Assembly (NCBI GenBank): GCA_900552555.1
Contig: URZW01000001.1
Coordinates: 62,001-126,000 of the forward strand
DNA length: 64,000 bases
DNA from: an uncultured Clostridium sp.
GTDB taxonomy: Bacteria > Bacillota > Clostridia > TANB77 > CAG-508
Reading direction: 5' to 3'
Shown: positions 15,574 to 25,051 of the stretch, piece by piece
Numbering within the stretch: position 1 is the first letter of the stretch
How the letters are laid out: every line of letters starts with the position of its first letter
Program-made: the position numbers and the translations under genes
Notes under the pieces: generated by a model
What the model saw: only the letters and a program-made list of their open reading frames with translations
Database searches by the model: none
Told to the model about the DNA's origin: nothing

Positions 15574-17301
15574 CTATTTATCAAATTTCTTTAATATTTC
15601 CATTTGTTGAGGTGTTTTTCTTCTCCTTCCTCTTTGACTTTTAGGAAGTTCACTTGTTGTTACTTTTCTTTTTGTTTTTACTGGCTCCCTCATACTTTTT
15701 TCATATTCTTTTCTAAATTCCAAAACTTCTTTATCTTCCACAAATTTTTTGTTTTGTGGTCTATTTGTTTTTTCCTCTTTTTTAGCCTTTTTCATTTTTT
15801 TAGCTTCTTTTTTCATTTTTTGTTCTTTAAGTTTTATCATTTCATCTGCTTGTTTTATTGATTCTATTCTATCGTTATATTTGCTTCTAAATTTGCTTTT
15901 ATGTGTATCTTTCTTTTCTTTTTTGCCTTTCTTAGCATCTTTTGCCATCTGTTTTTTTATTTTATTAACTCTCTTGTCTTCTCTTAATTTATTGTTTAAC
16001 ATCAAATATTGTGGGTCATTTTGCTTATCTTGATATTTTAAATCATCACATATAAGTCCAATTATTGATTCAGCAACTAATTCTGGGTCATGTCTTATAC
16101 AACCATCTGCTGATATCATTGATAGATTTCTTTGTAAAAATGTTATTCCTTTTACTTTGTCAATATTGCCATCTACTAAGTCTTGTCCCTCTAAATTATA
16201 TTTTTTTATAAATTCTGGAACAACTTCTCCTGTATCATAAATACAATAATCTACAATTCCTTTTCCACAATGGTCTATTATCGCATTTAAATGGTCTGAA
16301 ACACTATATTCATCTGTCTGTCCTGGTTCTGTCATTATATTACTTATATAAACTTTTAATCCTGTTGATTCCTTTATTGCTTTTGCTACACCATTTACCA
16401 ACAAATTTGGTATAACGTTTGTATATAGACTTCCTGGTCCAATTATTATACAATCTGCCTCTTTTATTGCTTCTATTACTCCTGGTGCAGGTCTACAATT
16501 TGTTGGATTTAAATATATTCTATTTATTTTTGTTACTCTATCATATACAACTTCTGGAATTTTTGATTTTTCTGTTACTAGGTATCCATTTTGAAGTTCT
16601 GCAGTTATATTCATTTCATCTAATGTTACTGGTAAAACTTTTCCAACAATATTTAATACTTCATTACTTTTTATAATTGAATCTGCAAAATCTTTATTCA
16701 CATTTTTCATAGCACTAAAATATATGTCTGCAAATGTTAAATTTCTTAATATACCATCCGTAAACCTATAATTAAATAGTTTGTCCATTTCTCCTTCTTG
16801 TGTAGAAAGAGCAACAATACTGTCTTTTACATCATTTAATGGCATTGTATGCAATTCTTTTCTAGACTCACTTTTTGGCTCTCCATAATCTGATATTGTA
16901 ACAATTGCAGTTAAATTATCTGTGTATTTTTTTAGTCCTGCAAGCACTGTATTTACCCCTGTACCTCCACCAATTACTACAATGTTAGGTCCTTGATGAT
17001 ATACTTTTTTGTTAAATATTAATGATTTTACATTTACATTACTTTTATCATTCATTCTGTCATCTGTTGATTCTATTAAAATTTCTAAAATTCTTTTATT
17101 TAAGAATATTAATCCTGACACTATTGCAATTACACCAATTACAAATGTTATTATTATTTTTGTTAATTCACCAAATGACATTTCTTTTAATACTAGTATT
17201 TCTGCTGTTCCATAACATACTAATGCTATTCCTATTAATATTAATAGCATCCATCTTTTTAATTTACTCTTTGGGTCAAACCACTTTATAATTCCATTCA
17301 T
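15574..17301 (-). CDS. yvcK: YvcK/CofD-like protein with N-terminal membrane anchor and long basic tail
   Basis: YvcK-family proteins bind UDP-sugars and act in cell-wall precursor and carbon homeostasis. Most are cytosolic proteins of about 320 residues. This one has 575. Two membrane segments (about 17-38 and 46-68) come first, then the Rossmann-like core starting VVIGGGTGVNTVLAGL (GGGTG at 111-115), with DCIIIGPGSLYTNVIPNLL in the middle. A lysine-rich, probably helical tail covers about 430-575. The usual ADDGGSSGR segment is SDYGEPKSES here. The ATG follows TTGGAGGT. It is next to murB, as in many Firmicutes, but rapZ and whiA are absent from this neighbourhood. Confidence 0.85.
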   Translation of the reverse strand: MNGIIKWFDPKSKLKRWMLLILIGIALVCYGTAEILVLKEMSFGELTKIIITFVIGVIAIVSGLIFLNKRILEILIESTDDRMNDKSNVNVKSLIFNKKVYHQGPNIVVIGGGTGVNTVLAGLKKYTDNLTAIVTISDYGEPKSESRKELHTMPLNDVKDSIVALSTQEGEMDKLFNYRFTDGILRNLTFADIYFSAMKNVNKDFADSIIKSNEVLNIVGKVLPVTLDEMNITAELQNGYLVTEKSKIPEVVYDRVTKINRIYLNPTNCRPAPGVIEAIKEADCIIIGPGSLYTNVIPNLLVNGVAKAIKESTGLKVYISNIMTEPGQTDEYSVSDHLNAIIDHCGKGIVDYCIYDTGEVVPEFIKKYNLEGQDLVDGNIDKVKGITFLQRNLSMISADGCIRHDPELVAESIIGLICDDLKYQDKQNDPQYLMLNNKLREDKRVNKIKKQMAKDAKKGKKEKKDTHKSKFRSKYNDRIESIKQADEMIKLKEQKMKKEAKKMKKAKKEEKTNRPQNKKFVEDKEVLEFRKEYEKSMREPVKTKRKVTTSELPKSQRGRRRKTPQQMEILKKFDK

Positions 17302-17329
17302 TTCTTAATACTACCTCCAAATATTTTTG

Positions 17330-17428
17330 TGTCCTTTTTGTCCTTTTGGGGACGGTTCTTTTTGGGACATTGTTGCAATGCTTGCTTTTTAACAGTTTTC
17401 AATTTAACATCGGTTCCAAAAAGGACAT
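17330..17428. repeat. GGGGACGGTTCT repeat with degraded inverted partner
   Basis: The left arm TGTCCTTTTGGGGACGGTTC continues TTTTTGGGACATT (about 17339-17371). The right arm is shortened to CGGTTCCAAAAAGGACAT (about 17411-17428), which can pair with the GTCCTTTTTG at 17331-17340. It occupies the yvcK-murB gap. Confidence 0.78.
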
Positions 17429-17437
17429 AAAATAATA

Positions 17438-18355
17438 TTACTTTAAAATCCTAATTTCAAATTCTATTTTCTTTCTAAATTTTTCATAAACTTTATCTGT
17501 AATGTACTTTGCTAAATCTAACACATCTTGTGATGTTGCATCACCTGTGTTTATTATAAATCCTGCGTGTTTTTCTGAAACCTTAGCACCGCCTATTGAA
17601 TAGCCCTTTAATCCTGCTTCGTCAATAAGTTTTGCAGTTATAAAATCTGTTCCTCTTTTAAATGTACTTCCTGCTGATGGATACTCTATTGGTTGTTTTT
17701 CTTTTCTATATTGTGCATATTCATCCATTTTAGCTTTTATCTCTTCTTTACTGCCTTTTTGCAATAACATTTTAGCCTGAAGAATTATGTATTCACCATT
17801 TGAAAATTTACTATGTCTATATGTAAACTCCGCCTCTTCATTTGTAAAGTTAAATATTCTTCCATTATAATCCATTGCTGTTACTTCTGTTACTATATCT
17901 TTTATCTCTTTCCCATGTGCACCTGCATTCATTAAAATAGCGCCACCTATTGTACCTGGAATTCCTGCTATTTCTTCAAATCCTGCTATTTCTTCTTTCA
18001 ATAATTTTTGTGCTAGAAATCCTATTGGAACTGCGTCATCTACTGTTATTTCTATTTTGTTTTGTTCTTTTTCTTCTATCTCTATTTCTTTTAAATTTGT
18101 TCTTATTACTATTCCTTTTATTCCTTTGTCTGATACTAGTACATTGCTTCCGTTCCCTATTATTGTTATTTTGATGTTTTCTTTTTTTGCAAATTTTAGT
18201 ATTTTTTGTAGTTCTTCTATTGATTTTATTTTGATATAAAATTCTGCAGGTCCACCTATTTTAAATGATGTGTGGTTTTTCATTGGTTCATTTTGTTTTA
18301 TTCTTTCTTTTGATATAATTTTTTCTAAATTTTCTTTTATTTCTTTGTTTTCCAA
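17438..18355 (-). CDS. murB: UDP-N-acetylenolpyruvoylglucosamine reductase
   Basis: FAD enzyme that reduces UDP-GlcNAc-enolpyruvate with NADPH to UDP-MurNAc in peptidoglycan synthesis. The 305 residues match MurB of the shorter Gram-positive type. Motifs are the FAD-binding IIGNGSNVLVSDKGIKGIVI (residues 65-84), AGIPGTIGGAILMNAGAHG, RHSKFS, YPSAGSTFKRG with the catalytic Ser near 227, and the C-terminal Glu in EFEIRILK. It apparently starts at TTG (18355), with GTGGGTG upstream; the next Met is at residue 25 and would cut into the fold. It is probably cotranscribed with yvcK, unless the repeat between them terminates or processes the message. Confidence 0.95.
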   Translation of the reverse strand: MENKEIKENLEKIISKERIKQNEPMKNHTSFKIGGPAEFYIKIKSIEELQKILKFAKKENIKITIIGNGSNVLVSDKGIKGIVIRTNLKEIEIEEKEQNKIEITVDDAVPIGFLAQKLLKEEIAGFEEIAGIPGTIGGAILMNAGAHGKEIKDIVTEVTAMDYNGRIFNFTNEEAEFTYRHSKFSNGEYIILQAKMLLQKGSKEEIKAKMDEYAQYRKEKQPIEYPSAGSTFKRGTDFITAKLIDEAGLKGYSIGGAKVSEKHAGFIINTGDATSQDVLDLAKYITDKVYEKFRKKIEFEIRILK

Positions 18356-18446
18356 TTTATCACACCCACTTTCCTTCTTTTTATTTTATGTTTTGTTTTC
18401 TTTTTTGTTTACTGCTATAATATATCATTTTTTTTTTGAAATTACA

Positions 18447-18488
18447 AGAACAAGTCATGCAATTTTAAATATTGTATGACTTGTTCTT
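18447..18488 (-). terminator. Intrinsic terminator of the DUF2442/DUF4160 pair
   Basis: AAGAACAAGTCATGCAAT and ATTGTATGACTTGTTCTT form an 18-bp stem with one wobble pair. It lies directly after the stop at 18492, and the AT-rich murB promoter region follows. Confidence 0.8.
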
Positions 18489-18491
18489 ATT

Positions 18492-18725
18492 TTAATATTT
18501 TTCACTTGTATCATATAAACTATCTGCACACATGTCTATATCTTCACCCCAAGAAATAGTTCCAAATTTAATTTCGACACTATTAAAAAAATTTATGTTT
18601 TTTAATTTTTTAAATACACCTTTATCTAGATATGGTTTCATATCTTTTATTTTTTTTTCATTATTACTAAATGTCAATAATAGTTTATAATCTTTTAATG
18701 GTTCTACTTTTATAATTTCTTTCAT
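18492..18725 (-). CDS. DUF2442 domain protein
   Basis: A 77-residue protein starting at the ATG at 18725, which has AAGGAGA upstream; the frame opens slightly earlier at a TTG with no ribosome site. The layout VEPLKDYKLLLTFSNNEKK, then DMKPYLDKGVFKKLKN and IKFGTISWGEDIDMCADSLY, is typical of DUF2442 (NMB0488-like fold). DUF2442 and DUF4160 genes are often adjacent and have been suggested to act as a toxin-antitoxin pair; the biochemical role is not settled. It lies 17 bp after the DUF4160 gene and shares its terminator. Confidence 0.8.
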   Translation of the reverse strand: MKEIIKVEPLKDYKLLLTFSNNEKKIKDMKPYLDKGVFKKLKNINFFNSVEIKFGTISWGEDIDMCADSLYDTSEKY

Positions 18726-18742
18726 AAACAAATCTCCTTAAT

Positions 18743-19000
18743 TTAGTTTAGAGGATTTATATTATATAATATTTCACTATTTTTTGCTAGTTGCCAATTT
18801 GCTTTTAATTCGTCTTTATGGATAAGTGTCCATGCAATAATTAGTTTCTTTTTACTACTTGGCATCGTTCCTTCTATTATTTCACCGTCAAAATTAAAAA
18901 TTGCTTTATAATCTCCATAAAAAGCATGAAAATGCGGTGGATTATGGTCATCATAATACATTCTTATTATAATACCATAAAACATACTTATTGTAGGCAT
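18743..19000 (-). CDS. DUF4160 domain protein
   Basis: An 85-residue protein matching DUF4160: MPTISMFYGIIIRMYYDD, then HNPPHFHAFYGDYKAIFNFD (the histidine-rich PPHFHA core) and a C-terminal helix KKKLIIAWTLIHKDELKANW. The ATG follows AAGGAGG. It precedes the DUF2442 gene and is probably cotranscribed with it. The PPHFHA cluster looks like a possible metal or active site, but no activity is established. A TATAAT at about 19017-19022 on the minus strand may be its -10 box; no good -35 box was seen. Confidence 0.82.
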   Translation of the reverse strand: MPTISMFYGIIIRMYYDDHNPPHFHAFYGDYKAIFNFDGEIIEGTMPSSKKKLIIAWTLIHKDELKANWQLAKNSEILYNINPLN

Positions 19001-19465
19001 AAATTTCCTCCTTTCTTATTATAACATTTTATTTGTATTTTTTCACCTCTTTTCAAATATTTTTTTGACAAATTGCATTAAAGTGTCATTCCATTCTTGC
19101 CTTATCTCTCAATATTTAGGGATATTTTTGATTTAAATTATGAATTTAACTTTTTAATCTTTAAATTTGAATTAATAAATTAGATTAATTTACTAAAAAT
19201 ATTTTTGTCCTTCCAAAGTTGTTTGATTTTAATTTTACATTTTATTTTTTAAAATATAACTATGCAATTGTCAAAAAAATTGCGTAGTCATATATTAACA
19301 TGATTTTATATTACTTGTCAACAAAAATATTTCGACAATATGTTACACTATATAAAATTTAGTGTTAATTTTTATAACAAATTTTCTTCTAATGCTTTAT
19401 TTTTCCAGCATTTTATAGTATAATATAAATGTAGGTTCAAAAAATTTCATAAAGGAGAAATTATT
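19001..19465. other. Intergenic region, 465 bp, no gene found
   Basis: A very AT-rich gap between divergent units. An 11-bp hairpin with one wobble (ACTATGCAATT at 19259-19269, AATTGCGTAGT at 19278-19288) lies in the middle without a T run. TATAAT at 19419-19424 is a likely -10 for the nfeD operon, with a poor -35. I see no ORF with a ribosome site, no structured RNA I recognise, and no repeat-family copy. Its length suggests lost sequence or an unrecognised small RNA. Confidence 0.5.
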
Positions 19466-19906
19466 ATGTGGAAATTATGGTTAATAATTGCAGGACTATT
19501 TTTTGTAGGAGAAATAGCAACAGTTGGATTTTTAATATTCTGGTTTGGAATAGGAGCACTAATCGCAATGATAGTTAGCATATTTACAACAAACATAATA
19601 ATTCAAACTACAATCTTTTTAATATCATCAACAATCCTAATTTTTGCAACCAAGCCTTTTGTAAAAAAATTTGCTGATGTCAAAAAAACAAATACAAATG
19701 TATACTCAATAATTGGCAAAAAAGCTTTAGTAATAAAAACTATTGACCCTATTCATTCAGTTGGTCAAATAAAATTAAATGGTGAAGTTTGGACTGCTGA
19801 AAGTGATAATCAACAAATTATTGAAGAAGGAACAGAAGTTGAAATTTTAGAAATAAAAGGTGTTAAGGCAATTGTAAAATCTGTAAAGGTTGAAAATAAA
19901 ATATAG
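19466..19906 (+). CDS. NfeD-family membrane protein
   Basis: A 146-residue short NfeD protein. An N-terminal half of three to four membrane segments (about 4-22, 26-46, 50-66) is followed by a C-terminal OB-fold domain (residues about 80-146: SIIGKKALVIKTID, VGQIKLNGEVWTAESDN, VEILEIKGVKAIVKSV). NfeD proteins pair with SPFH/stomatin proteins and are thought to organise membrane microdomains. The SPFH gene follows 56 bp downstream. The ATG has AAAGGAG at good spacing, and TATAAT at 19419 is the likely -10 box. Confidence 0.9.
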   Translation: MWKLWLIIAGLFFVGEIATVGFLIFWFGIGALIAMIVSIFTTNIIIQTTIFLISSTILIFATKPFVKKFADVKKTNTNVYSIIGKKALVIKTIDPIHSVGQIKLNGEVWTAESDNQQIIEEGTEVEILEIKGVKAIVKSVKVENKI

Positions 19907-19962
19907 TTTTTAATATTACTTTTTAAGTATTTATATAAAATAAATAAGGGAGGAAATTTAAT

Positions 19963-20868
19963 ATGGGATTTTTAATCGTATTATTAGTTATAATTTTAAT
20001 TATAGCATTCAAATCAATTAAAATCGTTAAACAAGCTGAGGTTTATGTAATTGAAAGATTGGGTAAATTCTACAAAGTTGCAGATGCTGGTCTTACAATT
20101 ATAATTCCATTTTTTGACCATGTAAGAAGCGTAGTTAGCTTAAAACAACAAACAATGGATGTTCCACCTCAAGGAGTTATTACAAAAGATAATGTAACAA
20201 TTACAATAGACACTGTTGTTTTCTATCAAATAACAGACCCTGCAAAAGCAGTTTATGAAATTCAAAGTTTGAAAAAAGGTATTGAATACCTAGCAATTAC
20301 AACAATTCGTGATATCATTGGTAAAATGGACTTAGACGAAACATTTAGTTCAAGAGACGGTATTAATAATCAATTAAGAGTTGTTCTTGACGAAGCTACT
20401 GATAGATGGGGATGTAAAATTGATAGAGTTGAAATCAAAGATATTACACCACCTGCTGATATCAGAGATGCAATGGAAAAAGAAATGAACGCAGAAAGAA
20501 ATAAAAGAGCTTTAATTCTTGAATCTGAAGCTCAAAGACAATCTGCTGTAACAATTGCTGAAGGTAAAAAACAAGCTGCTATCTTAGAGGCTGAAGCTGA
20601 TAAAGAGGCTAGAATTACTAGAGCAGCTGGTGAAGCACAAGCTATTAAAGAAGTTGCTGAAGCTAAAGCTAAAGAAATTCAAATGGTTTATGAGGCTATT
20701 AAGAAATCAGATCCTGATGAAAAATTAGTTCAATTAAAATCTCTTGAGGCTCTAGAGAAAGTTGCTGATGGAGAAGCTAATAAAGTATTTATTCCTTTTG
20801 AAGCAACTAGTGCACTTTCAAGTTTAGGTGCAATTAAAGAAGTTGTTAAAGATGAAAAAAAGAAATAG
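19963..20868 (+). CDS. SPFH/band 7 (stomatin-like, QmcA-type) membrane protein
   Basis: A 301-residue protein with one N-terminal membrane segment (about 2-17), the band-7 domain (QAEVYVIERLGKFYKVADAG near 24-43, then MDVPPQGVITKDNVTITID), and a long Ala/Glu-rich helical region (AEGKKQAAILEAEADKEARI, TRAAGEAQAIKEVAEAKAKE) that drives oligomerisation in the family. It ends in the KVFIPFEATSALSSLG motif of stomatin-like proteins. It is the partner of the NfeD gene upstream. The ATG follows AGGGAGG, and a terminator comes seven bases after the stop. Confidence 0.95.
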   Translation: MGFLIVLLVIILIIAFKSIKIVKQAEVYVIERLGKFYKVADAGLTIIIPFFDHVRSVVSLKQQTMDVPPQGVITKDNVTITIDTVVFYQITDPAKAVYEIQSLKKGIEYLAITTIRDIIGKMDLDETFSSRDGINNQLRVVLDEATDRWGCKIDRVEIKDITPPADIRDAMEKEMNAERNKRALILESEAQRQSAVTIAEGKKQAAILEAEADKEARITRAAGEAQAIKEVAEAKAKEIQMVYEAIKKSDPDEKLVQLKSLEALEKVADGEANKVFIPFEATSALSSLGAIKEVVKDEKKK

Positions 20869-20874
20869 TAAATA

Positions 20875-20905
20875 AAAAGTGGAAAATTAATATTCCACTT
20901 TTTTT
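20875..20905 (+). terminator. Intrinsic terminator of the NfeD/SPFH operon
   Basis: AAAAGTGGAA and TTCCACTTTT pair around an 8-nt loop and end in a run of T. Confidence 0.88.
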
Positions 20906-21036
20906 TATAAATTATTGTTAAAATATTTATGTAACAATTAGATAGCATATTACAGAAAGCAGGTGGCATTATGGAAAGAGAATGGGGAAATTAGTAATAT
21001 GAAATTTGAAGTAGTAAATTTTACTACTCCTCTTTT

Positions 21037-22743
21037 TTACATTTTTTCTGGCATCTCTATTCCTAACAAATTAGCTCCTTGTTTCAAAACTTCTGATGTT
21101 GCATATGTTAAATAAATACGAGCATCTTGAACTTCTTTATCTTCAACAATAATTTTATTTTCATTATAAAAACTACTATAAGCTTTTGCTAAATCAATTA
21201 AATATCTTGCAAGTATAGATGGTTCATTTTTATCTGTAACCTGTACTAATACATCCTCAAAATTATAAATTAATTTAAAAATTGCCATTGAATAATCATC
21301 TGATAAATTCTCTGTATTTACATCTTCAATTTTTGGTAAATATCCTGCTTTTTCTAATACACTTTTTGTTCTAACATATGTATATTGAATATATGGACCT
21401 GTTTCCCCTTGGAAGTTCAAAATTGTATTCCAATCAAATACTTCATCTTTTATTCTTGATGCTGACATATCATTAAATATAACTGCACCTATTCCAACTT
21501 TTTTAGCAACTTCTTCTTTATTTTCCAAGTCTGGATTTTTTTGCTCTATTATTTCTTTTGCTCTAGAAATTGCTTCATTTAACAATTCTTCCAGTTTAAT
21601 AATATTGCCTTCTCTGGTTGACATTTTACCTTCTGGCAATAATACCATTCCAAATGATACATGTTCTAATCCATTCGTGTATTTTTCATCTAATCCTAAA
21701 AGTTTTGCAACTTCAAATACTTGTTTAAAGTGTAATACTTGCTCATATGATGTCACATACAATGCTTTGTCAAAATCATATGTTCTAGCTCTATACAAAA
21801 TTGCTGCTAAGTCCCTTGTTGCATATGTTGTAGAGCCATTTGATTTTTCTATTATACATGGTGTATTTATTCCTTTATCCTCTAAGTCTATTATTTTTGC
21901 ACCTTGTGATTCAACTAGTTTTCCTGTTTTTTGTAATATATCTATTACTTCTGGCATTTTGTCTGAGTAAAATGATTCTCCATTCCATGAGTCAAATTTG
22001 CTTCCAAGTAAATCATATACTTTTTGGAATTCTTGCAAACTTAGTTCTCTAAATTTTTTCCAAATTTCTACGCAATATGGGTCTCCGTCTTCTAATTTTT
22101 TGAAGTTATTTCTACAATTCTCTAATATTTGTTCATCGTTTTTACATGCTTCATTTATTCTTATATAGATTTTTGTTAATTCATTTATTGGGTCTTTTTC
22201 AATATCATATTCTTCTCCCCACATTTTGTAGCCTTCTATTAGCTTTCCAAATTGTGTTCCGTAATCACCTAAATGATTTACTCCTGTTACATTATATCCT
22301 AAATATTTATAGATATTATATAATGCACCACCTATTACTGTTGAACGTAAGTGTCCAATATGAAATGGTTTTGCAATGTTTGGTGCTGAGTAATCTATTA
22401 CTATATTTTTTTCTTTTCCTATTTCTGATTTTCCATATTGTTCTGTTTTTAATATTTCTTCTAATACTTCTTTTGCAAGAGTTTCTTTGTTTATAAAGAA
22501 GTTTAAGTATCCTCCTACTACTTCTATTTTTTCTATTTCTTCTACTGGTTCTATTTTTTCTTTTATTTCGTTTGCAATTGCTGGTGGTGCTTTTCTTAGT
22601 TCTTTTGCTAGTCTGAAACATGGAAATGCATAGTCTCCATTTTTTGTGTCTTTTGGTGTTTCTATATAACTTTCTAGTTCTTTTTCATTTATTTCTATTG
22701 TTTTTGCTATTTGTTTTGCTATTATTTCTTTAAAATTTTTCAA
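21037..22743 (-). CDS. argS: Arginyl-tRNA synthetase
   Basis: Class I synthetase charging tRNA-Arg. The 568 residues match the family. The N-terminal Arg-tRNA-synthetase domain (about 1-85) precedes the catalytic core with the HIGH motif in PNIAKPFHIGHLRST (HIGH at 128-131). The KMSKS-like GKMSTREGN lies near 370, and the DALR anticodon-binding domain near 450-568 (YVRTKSVLEKAGY). The start is a TTG with AAAGGATG upstream; the first in-frame ATG is far inside. No T-box leader is visible. A short hairpin (AGTAGTAAATTTTACTACT, about 21010-21028) after the stop may help termination. Confidence 0.97.
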   Translation of the reverse strand: MKNFKEIIAKQIAKTIEINEKELESYIETPKDTKNGDYAFPCFRLAKELRKAPPAIANEIKEKIEPVEEIEKIEVVGGYLNFFINKETLAKEVLEEILKTEQYGKSEIGKEKNIVIDYSAPNIAKPFHIGHLRSTVIGGALYNIYKYLGYNVTGVNHLGDYGTQFGKLIEGYKMWGEEYDIEKDPINELTKIYIRINEACKNDEQILENCRNNFKKLEDGDPYCVEIWKKFRELSLQEFQKVYDLLGSKFDSWNGESFYSDKMPEVIDILQKTGKLVESQGAKIIDLEDKGINTPCIIEKSNGSTTYATRDLAAILYRARTYDFDKALYVTSYEQVLHFKQVFEVAKLLGLDEKYTNGLEHVSFGMVLLPEGKMSTREGNIIKLEELLNEAISRAKEIIEQKNPDLENKEEVAKKVGIGAVIFNDMSASRIKDEVFDWNTILNFQGETGPYIQYTYVRTKSVLEKAGYLPKIEDVNTENLSDDYSMAIFKLIYNFEDVLVQVTDKNEPSILARYLIDLAKAYSSFYNENKIIVEDKEVQDARIYLTYATSEVLKQGANLLGIEMPEKM

Positions 22744-22810
22744 TTTAATTCATCCTTTCTTAGAATTTCTATCCTCAAAATCTACATAAATATTATAGTT
22801 TATAATAGAA

Positions 22811-22840
22811 AAAAAGTCAAACTCTTCAGATTGACTTTTT
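22811..22840 (-). terminator. Intrinsic terminator of the copper operon
   Basis: AAAAAGTCAA and TTGACTTTTT pair perfectly around a 10-nt loop, seven bases after the copA stop at 22848. Confidence 0.85.
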
Positions 22841-22847
22841 ATATTTT

Positions 22848-25046
22848 CTAGATTTTTAATCTCAAAGCATTTAGCACTACAGTTAAACTACTAATTGTCA
22901 TTGCAAATGCTGCAATCATTGGATTCATAGTAATTCCTAATGGTTGCAAAACACCACAAGCAATTGGAATCATACAAATATTATAGAAAAATGCCCAGAA
23001 TAAATTCTGTTTTATATTTCGTATAGTTTTTTTGCTAATCTCAATTAAATCATTAATCTTTTTCAAGTTATCATTCATAAGAACTACTTGTGAGGAATCC
23101 ATAGCGATGTCTGTACCACTTGAAACTGATACACCAATATCTGCTGTTACAAGGCTTATACTATCATTTATTCCATCTCCACACATCATTACAAGTCCGT
23201 TTTCTTTTAATTTTTTTATTTGCTCTGATTTTTCTTTTGGTGTGACATTTGAGACAACTTTATCAATTCCAATTTCTTTTGCAATTATTTCTGCAGTTTT
23301 CTCATTGTCACCTGTAAGCATTACAATATCAATATTTCTATTTTTTAATTTTTGTATTACCTCAATAACATTTTCTTTTAGTATATCTTTTACTCCAATT
23401 AATGCTATTAATTCATTATTTAGGCTAACAAACAAAATACTGTTTCCTTGATTTACCAACTCTTTTTCGTCTTGTTCATTATCTATTTTGATATTATTTT
23501 CTGTCATTAATTTTTTATTACCAATTAGGTATTTATCTCCGTTCTGTGTGATTCCTTCAACTCCAAATCCTGGTATTGCTTTAAATTCTTTTATTTCTTC
23601 TAGTTTTATTTTATCTTCTTGTGCTTTTTTTACAATTGCTCTTGCTATTGGATGTTCAGATTTATTTTCTATACTTGCAACTTTTCTTAATATTTCCTTT
23701 TCTTCTATATTTCTGTAATTATATATTTTTGAAATACTCAATTCGCCTTTTGTTAGTGTTCCTGTTTTATCAAAGCAAATTGTTTTTACTTTATGTGCAT
23801 TTTCTAATGTTTCACTTGTTTTTACTAATATTCCCTTTTTACTTGCATTTCCTGATGCAATAACTATTGCAAGTGGTGTTGCTAATCCTAAACTACATGG
23901 GCATGCTACAACTAATGTGCTTACAAATATGTTTATTGCAGTTGCTACATTCTTTGAAATTAGTAACCATAAAATAAATGCTAAAACTGCAATTACCAAA
24001 ACTACTGGTACAAAGTATCCGCTTATTTTGTCTGCTATTTTTGCTATAGGTGCTTTTGTGCTTGTGGCTTGTGTTACAAGTCTTACGATTTCTGAAACAG
24101 TTGATTCTTTACCGATTTTTTCTGCTTTATATTTTATCGTTCCTTCATAATTTATGCTTCCAGCAATTACTTTTGAACCTTTTTCTCTTTTTACTGGTAC
24201 ACTCTCACCTGTTATAAATGATTCATTAATATGTGTTGTTCCATCAGTTATTTCTCCATCAACCGCAATTTTTTCTCCAGGCTTGCATATTACAATGTCG
24301 CCTTTTTGTATTTCGTCTAATGATACTGTGACCTCTTGTCCATCTCTTAAAATTACTGCATTATTTGGAGTTATTGTCATTAATTGTTGCAATGCTTCTT
24401 TTGTTTTATCTTTATTTTTATTTTCTACATATCTTCCAATTTCTATAAAAAATATTACTATTGCTGCTGATTCAAAATATAGACTTTCTACATTCATTGC
24501 ATGTCCTTTTAAAATTTGAATTGTTCCATATATACTGTAAATATAACTAGCTAAAACTCCTATCATTACTAGTGTGTCCATATTGGGTGTTTTATGTATT
24601 AAATTTTTATATCCATTTTTTATTATATCTTTTCCTAAAATTAATACTATTGTTGTTAAAATAAATAGTAATATTGCATAATTTACTGGATGTGTCATCA
24701 TGTTTAAAAATGGAATTACCGACAACCCAATCATATGTGACATTGATATATATAATACTAAGATTGATATTATTGTTATTGCTATTAGTTTGTATTTTTC
24801 GTTTGATTTTTTCTTTTCTTCTTTTTCAAAATTGTCTATTCCTAAACTTGTGAATCCGGCTTTTTCTACAAATTTTTCTACTTGTTCTAGTGTTAGCTTT
24901 TTTTCGTCATATTCTATGTTTGCATTATTCATTATTAAATTTACTGTTGCTTGTTTTATTCCGTCTTGCTTGTTTAGATATTTTTCTAGTCCTGAAGAAC
25001 AAGCACTACAGGTCATTCCATCAATTTTTAATAATACTTTTTTCAT
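22848..25046 (-). CDS. copA: Copper-translocating P-type ATPase
   Basis: P1B-type ATPase exporting Cu+ across the cell membrane. The 732 residues contain one N-terminal HMA domain with GMTCSAC (Cys13, Cys16), the actuator loop TGES (279-282), the intramembrane metal site ACPC (Cys382, Cys384), the phosphorylated Asp in DKTGT (426-430), the nucleotide-binding HP motif in KSEHPIARAI, and the hinge GDGINDSISL. Eight membrane helices are expected. It follows the copZ chaperone gene by 5 bp and shares its terminator. No csoR or copY regulator lies beside it. Confidence 0.96.
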   Translation of the reverse strand: MKKVLLKIDGMTCSACSSGLEKYLNKQDGIKQATVNLIMNNANIEYDEKKLTLEQVEKFVEKAGFTSLGIDNFEKEEKKKSNEKYKLIAITIISILVLYISMSHMIGLSVIPFLNMMTHPVNYAILLFILTTIVLILGKDIIKNGYKNLIHKTPNMDTLVMIGVLASYIYSIYGTIQILKGHAMNVESLYFESAAIVIFFIEIGRYVENKNKDKTKEALQQLMTITPNNAVILRDGQEVTVSLDEIQKGDIVICKPGEKIAVDGEITDGTTHINESFITGESVPVKREKGSKVIAGSINYEGTIKYKAEKIGKESTVSEIVRLVTQATSTKAPIAKIADKISGYFVPVVLVIAVLAFILWLLISKNVATAINIFVSTLVVACPCSLGLATPLAIVIASGNASKKGILVKTSETLENAHKVKTICFDKTGTLTKGELSISKIYNYRNIEEKEILRKVASIENKSEHPIARAIVKKAQEDKIKLEEIKEFKAIPGFGVEGITQNGDKYLIGNKKLMTENNIKIDNEQDEKELVNQGNSILFVSLNNELIALIGVKDILKENVIEVIQKLKNRNIDIVMLTGDNEKTAEIIAKEIGIDKVVSNVTPKEKSEQIKKLKENGLVMMCGDGINDSISLVTADIGVSVSSGTDIAMDSSQVVLMNDNLKKINDLIEISKKTIRNIKQNLFWAFFYNICMIPIACGVLQPLGITMNPMIAAFAMTISSLTVVLNALRLKI

Positions 25047-25051
25047 AGTAA

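Noticed and set aside
20971..20994. Seven-codon ORF (MEREWGN) with a fair ribosome site after the SPFH terminator
   Set aside because: Too short, no promoter, and located beyond a terminator.
22744..22810. T-box leader before argS
   Set aside because: The gap is under 110 bp and holds only the copA terminator; there is no T-box sequence.
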